Source: Ophioceras dolichostomum
Taxonomy: Eukaryota; Ascomycota; Sordariomycetes; Magnaporthales; Ophioceraceae
Direction of reading: 5' to 3'
NCBI GenBank assembly: GCA_003049485.1
Contig: PYST01000092.1
Coordinates: forward strand, 3,299-67,298
Length of the DNA: 64,000 nt
The translations under genes were made by a program, and so were the position numbers. Positions within the stretch are counted from its first letter, which is position 1. Every line of letters begins with the position of its first letter. Below are positions 22,457-32,964 of the stretch, one piece after another. Below the pieces are notes generated by a model that was not told where the DNA came from, ran no database searches, and saw only the letters and a program-made list of their open reading frames with translations.

Positions 22457-25400
22457 ATGAGCACAACACGGGGAGACTTGGGCTTGCCCGCGTGAGTTCT
22501 TTGCTAGGCCAACAACGTCGTCGGCTGTTACCCCTTACTTCAATCGTAAACCATCGGTTTGCTGACAGATTAATCCTATCATCCTCCAGCCAACCAAATA
22601 TTCGAGTAACCAGTGCGTGTTTTGATGCCATTCCCACTCACCAGCCACCCTGAACCTTCATCTCTTAGATCTCGTGCTAACATCATCACAGTCATCGCAG
22701 CAGACGGCCTCTACAAGCGAGACGTGTTCCGTATGACCGACCCTAACGACGACTCAGACTCGCCCCGCTCCCGCTTCCCATCCTTATATCGTCCAAGCGT
22801 TGACATTTTACAGGATTTCCCGATCCCTTTGCCGTGGCTACCATTAACGGCGAACAGACCAAGACGACGTCGGTCACGAAAAGAACTCTCAACCCTTACT
22901 GGAACGAGAGTTTCGATTTGTAACTCAGCTCTCCCAGCCACAGCCACCCAACTCTGTCACCCTCGACCTCGAACTACACGACTGACTTGTTTCTGTTTCT
23001 CGATAGCCGGGTGAATGAGGACAGCATACTGGCCGTGCAGGTCTTTGACCAAAAGAAGTTCAAGAAGAAGGACCAAGGGTTCCTGGGCGTCATCAACATT
23101 CGAATCGGCGACATCATTGAACTCGCCCCAGATGCCGATGGTGCGCCGCTTTCTTGTCCCTTCTCTCCCTCTCTCTACACCCAAAACCGCTTCGCGAATG
23201 ACCCGAACATAGGACCTGTTTGCTGACGAATTATGGATGATGGCCTTCATGCCCCAATCTAGATCAAATGCTCACGCGCGACCTGAAAAAATCCACCGAT
23301 AACCTTGTGGTACACGGAAAGTTGATAGTGAACCTTTCCACGAACCTCCAGGCTCCTGTGCGCGGCCAACAGACACCATCTCTCAGCAGCCGGCCGGCTA
23401 TGCCGACGCAAGGATCTGCAACTTCCGCCCTGAGCCCCGACCGTGCCTCGGACAACCGACCCACCTCGGCCATGTCCGGCCCCAACGGAACCATGAGCTC
23501 CCCCCAGCTTGTGCATCGACCCGCTGTGACGGCGTCGCCTAATCCGGCGGCCCCCCAGAATGGCGGCACCCCGCAGCCGTCTAGGCACACGAGCGCGTTG
23601 AGCCCGTTCGAAGATGCGCAGGGTCGCCTTCCCGCTGGTTGGGAGCGGCGGGAGGACAACCTGGGTAGGACTTACTATGTGGACCACAACACGCGCACGA
23701 CGAGCTGGAACCGCCCCACCACGGTCGCGGGCAGCGCGGAGAGCCGAAACAACCAGGAGGCCGCAACGCAGGTGGAGCGCCAGCGCCATCAGAACCGGAC
23801 CCTTCCCGAGGACCGCACGGGTGCGAACTCGCCGACGCTGCAGCAGCAGCAACAGCAGCAGCAACAGCAGGCTGTGGCTGCCGCGCAGACGGCCAACTCG
23901 CAGACGATGATGCACACCGGAGCCACGAGCCCTGGAACTGGAGAGCTGCCGCCCGGGTGGGAGCAGAGGTTTACGCCTGAGGGCCGGGCTTACTTCGTCG
24001 ACCACAACACGCGGACCACGACCTGGGTTGATCCGCGCCGGCAGCAGTACATTAGGATGTACGGCGGCCAGAACAACGCCAACGGCACGATCCAGCAGCA
24101 GCCTGTGTCGCAGCTTGGCCCCCTGCCTAGCGGGTGGGAGATGCGGCTCACCAACACTGCGCGCGTCTACTTCGTGGACCACAACACGAAGACCACCACA
24201 TGGGACGACCCCAGGCTACCTTCGTCCCTCGACCAGAACGTGCCGCAGTACAAGCGTGACTTCCGGCGCAAGCTCATCTACTTCCGGTCGCAGCCGGCCA
24301 TGCGGATCCTATCTGGACAGTGCCACATTAAAGTGAGGCGCTCGCACATCTTTGAGGACTCGTTCGCAGAGATCTCGCGCCAGTCGGCCACGGACCTCAA
24401 GAAGCGGCTGATGATCAAGTTCGACGGCGAGGACGGACTCGACTACGGCGGTCTGTCCCGTGAGTTCTTCTTCCTGCTGTCGCATGAGATGTTCAACCCT
24501 TTCTACTGCCTGTTCGAATATTCGGCACACGACAACTACACCCTCCAGATCAACCCCCACTCGGGCATCAATCCTGAGCACCTCAACTACTTCAAGTTCA
24601 TCGGGCGCGTGGTGGGACTGGCTATCTTCCATCGTCGTTTCCTCGACGCCTTCTTCATCGGGGCGCTGTACAAGATGATGCTGGGCAAGGCGGTGGCGCT
24701 GGCGGACATGGAGGGCGTGGACTCCGACTTCCACCGCTCGCTGCAGTGGATGCTCGACAACGACATCTCCGGCGGCATCCTCGAGCAGACGTTCTCCACA
24801 GAAGATGAGCGCTTCGGCGTCATCACGGTCGAGGACCTGATCCCCAACGGCAGGAACGTCGACGTGACCAACGAGAACAAGAAGGAGTACGTCGACCTGA
24901 TGGTGAAGTGGCGCATCGAGAAGCGCATCGCCGAGCAGTTCCAGGCCTTCCGCGACGGATTCCACGAGCTGATCCCGCCGGACCTGATCAACGTGTTCGA
25001 CGAGCGCGAGCTCGAGCTGCTGATCGGGGGCATCGCCGAGATCGACGTGGACGACTGGAAGAAGCACACGGACTACAGGGGCTACACCGAGTCCGACGAG
25101 GTCATCCAGTTCTTCTGGCAGACGGTCCGCTCGTGGGACGGCGAGCAGAAATCGCGCCTGCTGCAATTCACGACGGGCACGTCGCGGATCCCGGTCAACG
25201 GGTTCAAGGACCTGCAGGGGTCGGACGGGCCGAGGAGGTTCACGATCGAGAAGGCGGGCGAGATTGGAAATTTGCCGAAGGCGCATACTTGGTAAGTTTT
25301 TTTACGTCTTGTCTGATCACCCCTTTTTTCTTCTGTCTGGTTTTTTTATTTTCTTATGGTATATATATGGCTGATCTAACTCGTGTTATCACCCTGAACA

Positions 25401-25501
25401 GCTTCAACCGACTGGACTTGCCGCCATACAAGACGCTAGAAATGCTCCAGGGCAAGCTGACTATTGCTGTTGAAGAAACTATGGGTTTCGGGCAGGAGTA
25501 G
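22457..25501 (+). CDS. RSP5: HECT E3 ubiquitin ligase, Rsp5/HulA (NEDD4 family)
   Basis: Predicted 821-residue ubiquitin ligase that modifies membrane transporters and other substrates recruited through PPxY motifs or arrestin adaptors. Seven exons: 22457-22491, 22590-22612 (23 nt), 22692-22730, 22814-22919, 23007-23140, 23263-25291 and 25402-25501. The phases join without error and rebuild a complete C2 domain. Order: C2 lipid-binding domain (about 13-125, with GLYKRDVFRFPDPFAV and KKKDQGFLG), a Ser/Pro/Gln-rich linker, WW1 (about 235-264), a polyglutamine stretch, WW2 (341-370), WW3 (400-428) and HECT (about 455-821). The catalytic cysteine is residue 789 in KAHTCFNRL, split by the last intron, and the protein ends GFGQE as usual. 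WW1 has a weaker final motif (SWNRP) than WW2 (TWVDP) and WW3 (TWDDP). Length and architecture match filamentous-fungal HulA. Confidence 0.95.
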
Positions 25502-27255
25502 TCAGGTCTTTTTTTTATTTCGTCTTGGTTTCATCATCGTTCATTCATTCTATCCGTCTTATTTTGCGCGCGCTCTCTCTCTCTCTTCTCTAGTTCTTCG
25601 TTGGCGTCCGTTGGTTTTGTTGGGCAATATTGCGTTATGCGACATGCGCGTCTTCGTCTTTTTTGTTTTATGGGTTTCCTTCTTTCTCTCTCTCATATGG
25701 GATCAAATGAGAGGAAGAAGGGAACAATTAAGATGAAGAAAGGAAATACAGAGAGAAAGGCAACGGTGTGATTGTCTTGTCGTCGTTCCATCTATCTGTC
25801 TATTACTGAGGTAGTCTTGGTCTGTCTTGTCCGCCTTGCTTGGGCTTGCGTGCGATAAGGAGCTTGCTTAGAATGCTTCCACATACGACATGACGCGTGT
25901 GAGAGACGCTGTATTCTGCATACACCTTGTTTGTGGTGCCCTCTTGCCGACTTACCTATTTCTTCTTTTACGTATCCTTTTTCTATTTATGGGTTTCAGG
26001 TCATATTTTTCGTCGCTACTTTCTTTAGTTCTCCTTTCCTTTTGTCCCTCTCCCTCTCTCACTTACTCGACTCGACTGTCTGGGAGGCTGGTGTTTGGTG
26101 GCGGATATGTCGTATAGGAGGAGAGAGGGGACCCGACTATCCTTGGCCTCAACCTCACTCAACTCACTGGCTCTTTTTTATCTATTATACGCTCTTTTGC
26201 TTCGCGAGTGGCTTGCTATTTTGGTTTTGGCTTTATTGTATGAGACAATGCACGCACAGGGCACACACACACAGAAAGAGATGACCTCTACTTTCCTACC
26301 TATTGTAGGTACTCAGGTACCAGGTAGGTAGAAATCTACCTAGGTAGGTAGTTAGTACTGAGGTAGTAGGTGGATGGAGAATGTTTTCGTCTCGGAGAAG
26401 GGGGGGAAAGCAGAAGGGAACGTCACGCATAGGGATAGTATTAGGTACGGTACACAGAAATCGCGAGAGATGGGCTAGGGGGGAGGGAGGAAACGAATGT
26501 AGGGTAATGAGCCTTCTCGCCTCACGTGAATTTGGAGAGAAACTTCTAGGGCATCGTTCTTGCTCCCCTGGCCACCGTTGTCTGCCCTGCATGCTTGTCC
26601 GCCTGTCTACCATTCTACCAATGTGATGTTTCGTTAGAATCCCTGGTTACGTGGTCGTGCTTAGCCTTTTCTTTGCATTGCTACAAGGTAGGGTAGTCAA
26701 AGCCACCCACCACCCGTGTCGTCTCTCTGTGTAACTGCCCACGAGGCATCTATCACCTACCTAGCCACAGACCTCCACATGTTCCGTCCGATTCCACGCT
26801 TTATAAGCTTTTTCAGTCTACCCATCGCGTGCAACACTGGCGGCGGCAGTGAAGGCGGTCACTTTTTACACTACATTTCAAGACGCTGACGTACGTCCTA
26901 GCACAATCTTCTGAGCCCGTCATGAGGATGTGGGCTTGGGCATATTTTTGAACAGGTTATTTGAATTTGCAATCGCAGATATTTATTGCATTTATGTACA
27001 CCATCCACACAAATGAGAATGAAAATGTATATGTCAGCAGTCCGAGGTAGGGCGGCTCTCAGTCAGCACCCCCTCACCGCCTATCAACCTCATCACCTCC
27101 ACATAGAACAGGACCCAAAGTGTCGTCAGTTCCCCGTCCCCCTATGTACTTTCGAGGCGTGAAAAACGACGTCCGCCCCATGCTCCCAAGCCTCCTCCTC
27201 CTCCACCTCCCAAGCCACCACCGCCTCCCCTGCCTGCCAGTCTGCCCTTTCCCTT
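25502..27255. other. Convergent intergenic region (Rsp5 / PSST 3' ends)
   Basis: This region between two converging genes carries the T-rich 3' untranslated region of the ubiquitin ligase (to about 26100 or beyond) and the 3' region of the complex I subunit. It includes a dense TACCTAGGTAGG cluster, listed separately. No coding sequence is recognisable. Confidence 0.5.
26295..26373. repeat. TACCTAGGTA / (TAGG)n repeat cluster
   Basis: About 80 bp made almost wholly of CTACC, GTAGG, GGTACC and CTACCTAGGTAGG units on both strands, giving several overlapping palindromes. The same motif recurs outside coding exons throughout the window. Confidence 0.75.
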
Positions 27256-28260
27256 TTACTTCCTGTACCACATCCGCGTGATCTTCGTGTTCCGCATCTT
27301 GCGCTGCAGCTGGAACATGCCGTACATGAGCGCCTCGCTCGTGGGCGGGCACCCGGGTACGTACACGTCGACGGGCACGATGCGGTCGCAGCCCCTGACG
27401 ACGGCGTAGCTGTAGTGGTAGTATCCGCCGCCGTTGGCGCACGAGCCCATCGAGACGACCCAGCGCGGGTCGGGCATCTGGTCGTAGACCTGGCGGAGGG
27501 CGGGCGCCATCTTGTTGGTGAGCGTGCCCGCGACGATCATGATGTCGGAGTGGCGGGGAGAGGCGCGGAAGATGATGCCCATCCGGTCCTGGTCGTAGCG
27601 CGGGGCCGACAGGTGCATCATCTCGACGGCGCAGCAGGCGAGGCCGAAGGTCATGGGCCAGAAGGAGCCTTGCCGGGCCCAGTTTGCCATGATATCGAGT
27701 GTGGTGCTGTTGTTTGGTGGGGGGTGTTAGTTAAGGGACTTTGCATTTGACGGGGGCGAGAGTGTGGTATATGCATGCGTATCTTGTCGCTTGCTCCTCG
27801 GGGTTTAGGTAGGCCTGCATGTATGAATTGGATCTACTGGTCCATTGCGCCGCCTGGCTACGTCGCGAGGAGAGGGGGGCGGGAGGAGCGGTGAATGAGG
27901 GGGACTGGCAGGCAGGTAGGAGGTAGGGTAGGGAGGGAAACACATCAACCTACAGCGCGTATTGCATAACGCCCTTGGTCTTCTCCTGGCTTGCCAAAGG
28001 CACCTCCTTCCTCTCACGCTTGACGAGGCTGCTCGTCGACGCCGCCGGCACCGCCGCGTGCTTTCGTGATGACGTCGAGAGGGCGGCAATGGACTGGAAT
28101 GGAATGAGGGGCGCGGCCGGTTTTACTACAGCAGGCCGCCAACTGTCAGCTCTTCGAACAAACACGATGGAGCAGCCGACAGCCGATCCGTTCAGGAATC
28201 AACAAGTGAGTACGCACTCCTCAGGGCCATTGAGCCCGCTGTCCTCAAGGACGCCGCCAT
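27256..28260 (-). CDS. NADH:ubiquinone oxidoreductase PSST subunit (NDUFS7), mitochondrial
   Basis: Nuclear-encoded complex I subunit that holds iron-sulfur cluster N2 at the quinone-binding site (the Neurospora counterpart is called NUO-19.3). Three exons are proposed: 28260-28214, 28142-27954 and 27706-27256, about 228 residues. The last intron (247 nt, GTAGGT...ACAG) is certain from frame. The first junction is less so: an alternative pairs a donor at 28217 with an exon start at 28149. The N-terminus MAASLRTAGSMALRS is basic and Ser/Ala-rich, as for a mitochondrial presequence. The mature part has GLACCAVEMM (Cys 103 and 104), GSCANGGGYY (Cys 168) and VPGCPPTSEAL (Cys 198), the four N2 ligand cysteines, and ends in KITRMWYRK. 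The core is highly conserved, so the identity is firm. Confidence 0.92.
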
Positions 28261-29073
28261 CTTTTGCTGTGGATTTGAAGAATAGCCTCGCGGACCTCCT
28301 TCGGGGGGTAGGTAGAGTGGAGAGGTTCTTCTTGTGCTTGGCTTGCCGAACGAGCAGGAGAAGACGACGGCGACGGATCGATCGGTCGGTCGGAGGGGAT
28401 GACGCCTGGGGACTGGCCAGTCGCGTATCAATTGGTTTGGTGGGTTGGAGTTTGGTGACGGCTCTCACGAAGCTTGGCCCCCTCGTTCGTCGTCGGTCGG
28501 GTTCGTTCGTTCCAATTCGGATTGACGTTGCTATCCGGGTGGTCTGTGGCTCTTTTTTGCCTCGTTTCCGCACCAAATTAGAAATGTGTGCTGCTGATTG
28601 GTCTGATGAGCCGGAGAGCTTGGGAAATATGTGGGGGGGCATGAACTGATATCCTGTCTTCCGGGATATTTGCGTATGTCGAGGCGATAAAAGATGAGTT
28701 TAAGCGGGGTTTGAAGCCTCGGTATTCCGTAAGCATGAAAGAATGCGAGCTCGCTCATCCCCGATGAGATTCCCAGAAGTATCCGTGCAGAACATATTTG
28801 TTTCCCCTCTATTTGGTATTTCGTACATATATCCGTATATCCTATCCATTGCTTTACCCTGTTGCCATTAGATATTACGCCCCGAGGAACAGCCTGCTGT
28901 CCTCGACGTTACCCATCAAACTCTCTGGTCCATACCTATCTTCTCACCCCTTTAGGTACCAGCCCATTCTTCATTCTCCTGCTCCTGTGGGACGGGACAC
29001 TCCTGGTGGTGGTCATGTGTTTTCGATAGCTTGAGTTATCCACTTCCACTCATCTCACGCTGCTGCTCGCCGT
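28261..29073. other. Intergenic: PSST promoter and zinc-finger 3' region
   Basis: This interval lies upstream of the minus-strand PSST start and downstream of the minus-strand zinc-finger stop. It has GGTCGGTCGG-like short repeats near 28380-28510. No protein-coding frame or RNA gene is recognised. Confidence 0.5.
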
Positions 29074-30453
29074 TCATGGTTGGTCCGTCCTGTAGTATGC
29101 CATATCCGGAAAGTCCAGATCCCATGAAATTCCCGAGAAGCTGGAATCTGCCATCGTCGCCTGCGGGTGGTGGTGGTGGTGGAAGGATGTAGACGCGCTG
29201 TGGTCGGCCCATGGGCTCTCGAGGCTTGGGTGGAACGGGCTCAGGAGCGCCTCGGAGGTGCTGGGACTTGAAGACACTGTTGTCTCAGCACCTGCCATCG
29301 ACAGCCCGGTCACACCAATACCGCCATACTGGTGATGCGCAGAGGCGGAAACCGAAGTGTGGTCCATGCCTAGGATCGGGCGGGTGAACTGTGCAGCAGT
29401 TGCTGTGGTGATCCAGCTTTCGTCAGGCCCCTCCTCATCGACCACGATCTCGCCTGGGACTGGTTGGGTATGAGCCCTCCTCAGCGCGAGTCGGGATGAG
29501 GAGGTACTCGTATCGGCGGCCGCTGGCGTCATCGTAGCTGCTCGGAGTGACTGGTGATGGCGCTGGCGTTGCGAGGCTTCGTATCGCTGGAGAAGGGCGG
29601 GCATGGCGTGCTCGAACACGGCCTGCGACAGGCTCTGGATCTCGTCGCGGTGTGCGCTCAGCTGCGGCGGGGTGCACGCTAGGGAGACGTTGTCGATGAT
29701 CTCGGTGGCGCTGTCGGAGGCGAGGAACTGCTGGAACGACCTCATCTGCGGGGACAGCAGCTCCGTGTCTCGGAAGGGGCTCGGGGGCTGTGGCTGGCCC
29801 GGGAACAGGATCTCGTAGATGGTGTACCACTGCTCCGCCTTGGTCTTGTTGCGCTCCATGCGCCGCTCAAGCAGCTCTTGCTGTTCGGGCGTCACTCCTT
29901 CCCACGTCCGCTGGTGGGCCATTCCAAGCCCTGTGCCAGTCCCGGTTCCGATTCCGACTCTGAAGGGCTCCGAGGAAGAGGAAGACGAGGGGTCGCTGAC
30001 GGCCGGGCGGCAGGCATTCGCATCCACATGGTCTGCCTTGGTCTCCTCGTCGCCAAACTCCAGCCCGCAGACTTCGCAGTGCAGCGGGATGCGGTGTCGA
30101 CGGCGCAGGTGCTGCTTGACGCGCGAGATCTCCTTCAGCTTGTACTCGTGGCAGACCTGGTAGCTGAGTGGCTTCCACTTGCTGAAAGGGCAGGCCCACA
30201 GCTGCTCAGCGCCGCCGCCGCTGCCGCTGATGGACCCTGCTGTGCCGAGTGTGCTGCTGCTTGGTTCTCCGCTCTCTGTCGAGTCACCGAGGCTGTCGCA
30301 GTCCGCGTCCGACCGGCTCCAGAAGGTATGGTGGGATGTAGTGGGAGGAGGAGGTGCTAGAGCAGTAGGAGGCCCTGTTGCACCTTCCCCTGGTATCATG
30401 GGATTTGCGGACCACGTCATGAGCGGTGACCCTTGATGGCCGTGAGATGACAT
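29074..30453 (-). CDS. Zinc-finger protein, putative regulator
   Basis: Predicted 459-residue single-exon protein with two cysteine/histidine zinc-binding units near residues 86-150. The first is ACPFSKWKPLSYQVCHEYKL followed by SRVKQHLRRRH (Cys88, Cys101, His115, His120). The second is HCEVCGLEF with a later DHVDANAC (Cys126, Cys129, His142, Cys148). This pattern, one CCHH-like finger plus a degenerate one, is common in uncharacterised filamentous-fungal proteins presumed to bind nucleic acid. Flanking regions are disordered: Ser/Pro/Gly-rich before the fingers and Ser/Thr/His-rich after. Between them is a charged helical part (EQQELLERRMERNKTKAEQW) followed by YEILFPGQPQPPSPFRDT. The protein ends with an aromatic/acidic segment WDLDFPDMAYY that could act as an activation motif (inference). 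The ATG at 30453 is the start of the open frame. Function unknown. Confidence 0.78.
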   Translation of the reverse strand: MSSHGHQGSPLMTWSANPMIPGEGATGPPTALAPPPPTTSHHTFWSRSDADCDSLGDSTESGEPSSSTLGTAGSISGSGGGAEQLWACPFSKWKPLSYQVCHEYKLKEISRVKQHLRRRHRIPLHCEVCGLEFGDEETKADHVDANACRPAVSDPSSSSSSEPFRVGIGTGTGTGLGMAHQRTWEGVTPEQQELLERRMERNKTKAEQWYTIYEILFPGQPQPPSPFRDTELLSPQMRSFQQFLASDSATEIIDNVSLACTPPQLSAHRDEIQSLSQAVFEHAMPALLQRYEASQRQRHHQSLRAATMTPAAADTSTSSSRLALRRAHTQPVPGEIVVDEEGPDESWITTATAAQFTRPILGMDHTSVSASAHHQYGGIGVTGLSMAGAETTVSSSPSTSEALLSPFHPSLESPWADHSASTSFHHHHHPQATMADSSFSGISWDLDFPDMAYYRTDQP

Positions 30454-32964
30454 GATGGTCGCAGGGACTCGTAAAATGGACTTGGTGATTTTTGGCTTAT
30501 CTTGCTGGACGCTGAATGGATCTCCTCGTCGTGCGAGATGGTACGTCGCCGTGTGGGCTTGCAGATCGATGTCGCTCCAAGACGGAAAGGATAGAGATCG
30601 TGCTGCGAGTCGATCTAAGGGTGAAAAAGAAGTTGACTATCTGTCTGTCTGTCTGTCTCTTGTGTGTTCGTTAATCTGCGACTCTTGCTCTCCTTCTACT
30701 GTCTTGCATCAGAAGATATTCTGCGACATATATACAGGACTACCTGAGGCTTGGTGTTAGGGAGGGAGGACTAAGCAAGGCCTGAGTATAGAGGGGCCGT
30801 TTGGAGTTTGAGAGAAACGGCCCGTATCACAGCCCCCTCCCGTCCTCGCGTCTTCGCGCACCGGACATCGTTGCTCGTTCAGAACTCGCGGCAGGTACAG
30901 CAGGGGAAGCCCGGGCAGTATCTTAGCGGCAAGTAGAGCCAACCAGAGGAGAGACTGCATCCAAGCAGCCCACGGTAAACGCCGTCCCAAATGCACAATA
31001 TCACGATCATCATCATCATCATCTCTAGGAGCATTGCATTATCTCTGTCCGTCTCCACCATCTCTCCATGTTGTGTAGCGTCCTTTTGTCCCCGGCAAGC
31101 TAAGCCTGAGGCTTGGATCCAGGATTCCAGATGTCCAGCCATGAAGTGCGCCGGTCACTGGACTGACACGGAGAAAGCCCCGGGGTAGTGGTACAGCACG
31201 TGGCTGGTGTGGTGGAGGTGGGCACAGCTGAGTAGCGTATTATTCATCATCAAACATGGGCCTCCCTCCTGCTTGGGCCTATTTTCTGGCCTCTGGGTCC
31301 TCTGGCGTGCGGGAGAGCGAGCGGCGATTTCTCGCGTTTCTGTTAAACCGTTTACGGACCAATGTCTTCCTAGTCGACGCATTCTTGGGGACCCTGGAAG
31401 TAACCATGGGATTATAGTGCGACCACAGTGGTGGTCGGTTAGTCCGGGAACCCACGGGCCAGCAATCCTAGCGAACTAACTGCAGCGACTTGTTTAAGGG
31501 GTTCAGCTGGCAACTTGCAGCAGACCTACCCAATCCGGTAATTGATCTCCCTCCTTTAAACACCCCCCAACGAACCAGGGCGGGACGGCTGCAAAGATGA
31601 CCGCGTATCAGGGATGGGCATATCAAGATACGAATCGCACAGCGTCCGTCTCTACCGAAGCTAAATCTTAAAGAAAATGATTCCATCTCTTGCCTCATGG
31701 CTGCCTCGTGGCTTGGTCAAGACGCTATAGTGGCTTCTTGCGCCCGACTGTGCGTTCACGTATTCGTTCGCGTATGTGTTCACGTAGAAGCAGGCGTTAT
31801 TCTACTAGGTAGGTGGTAAGTATTTGTATTTTGTAGGTAGGTGCCTGGGTAGGTAGGTGGGGGGTATGTGGGTAGCTATTCCGGCGTGAAGTCGGCGGAT
31901 GTAAAGACGTAGGTATCTTCTTTCAATTTCAGCATTCTGCCCATGCATCCTCGATATGAATTGACAGACGATCTTCTCGGGCGTGTTTATCTATCCGTTA
32001 ACCGATCAACGGCTCAACCGTTGCGTGTCGCGTCTGATGTCTACGCGTAGGCACGCCTCTAAGTAGGTACCGCATCCAGGCGATAGGGCGGTGGGTGCAG
32101 TGGGTGTAGGGAGGGAGTATGTGTCTGGTCTATCATATGCCGGCCGCGACGCACAGGGGTATTCTCCGCCTTGTGGATATTGTGGTTGCAGAGGGTCGCA
32201 TGGAGAACGGCGGTAATTAATGAAGCATGTCAGCAAAGTTGGCTTCAGCCTATGGGTGAAGGGGGTGGGTGCGGGCGAGAGCATAGAATTCGACCAATGT
32301 AGACATATTTTGCGTCGCCTGTGATCCTTCTTGTAACACTAGAACGGAGGGGAAAGCTGGCACTGGGTGGCATCAGGACATAATTTGTCGGGAGTACGCC
32401 TGAGCTAGATGAGATTTAATGGCGCCCTCGCGCCCAATCGTGATGTGAGTCTGTGAGGAGATCCTGAGAAACCCGACTTTTTTGAGGGATGACCTTGCAG
32501 GAACGAGCCCGCCATCCGGAGAAAAGGCGGGATGAAAAGGCGGGCCGTGTGGGATTCGGTTTTTCGGTTTCTTCAGCCCTAAGACGAGATCATACCCTGG
32601 GATCCGCACGTAGAGTCGCAGGGAGAACTGTAGGGCTAGGGAGGCAGATAGATTGGCAGGTTGGCACAACGGACAAAGCCGCTAGGGAGGGAGGAGAGAG
32701 GACATGACATGCGCGCCCTGGCCGTTGGAATCTTTCAGGAGAGATGAGAGATGATGCAGGTGCAGGTCACGCTTTCAGAGGCCGCGCCCTTCGAGGACTA
32801 GCCGGATTCGGGGATATAGACGAGGTAGCACGAGGTAGCCGATGACCCGGACAGTGCCCGGAGACTAGAACATGGGAGAAAAGAATTGCAAATAGTATAA
32901 CCCCGATATTTCCATCCAAGAAGCACAGGCCCTAAGCCACCTTGACCCAAGCCCCAAAACCCAT
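30454..32964. other. Intergenic: zinc-finger promoter/leader and Mpp10 3' region
   Basis: About 2.5 kb. It contains a (TCTG)n tract near 30640, an (ATC)n tract near 31010 and a TAGGTAGGTGG cluster near 31805-31865. Its length suggests a long leader or promoter for the zinc-finger gene. I see no conserved protein-coding frame. Confidence 0.5.

Noticed and set aside
24309..25286. A 325-codon open frame antisense to the HECT domain
   Set aside because: The HECT domain is unmistakable on the plus strand; the reverse frame is a codon-bias shadow.
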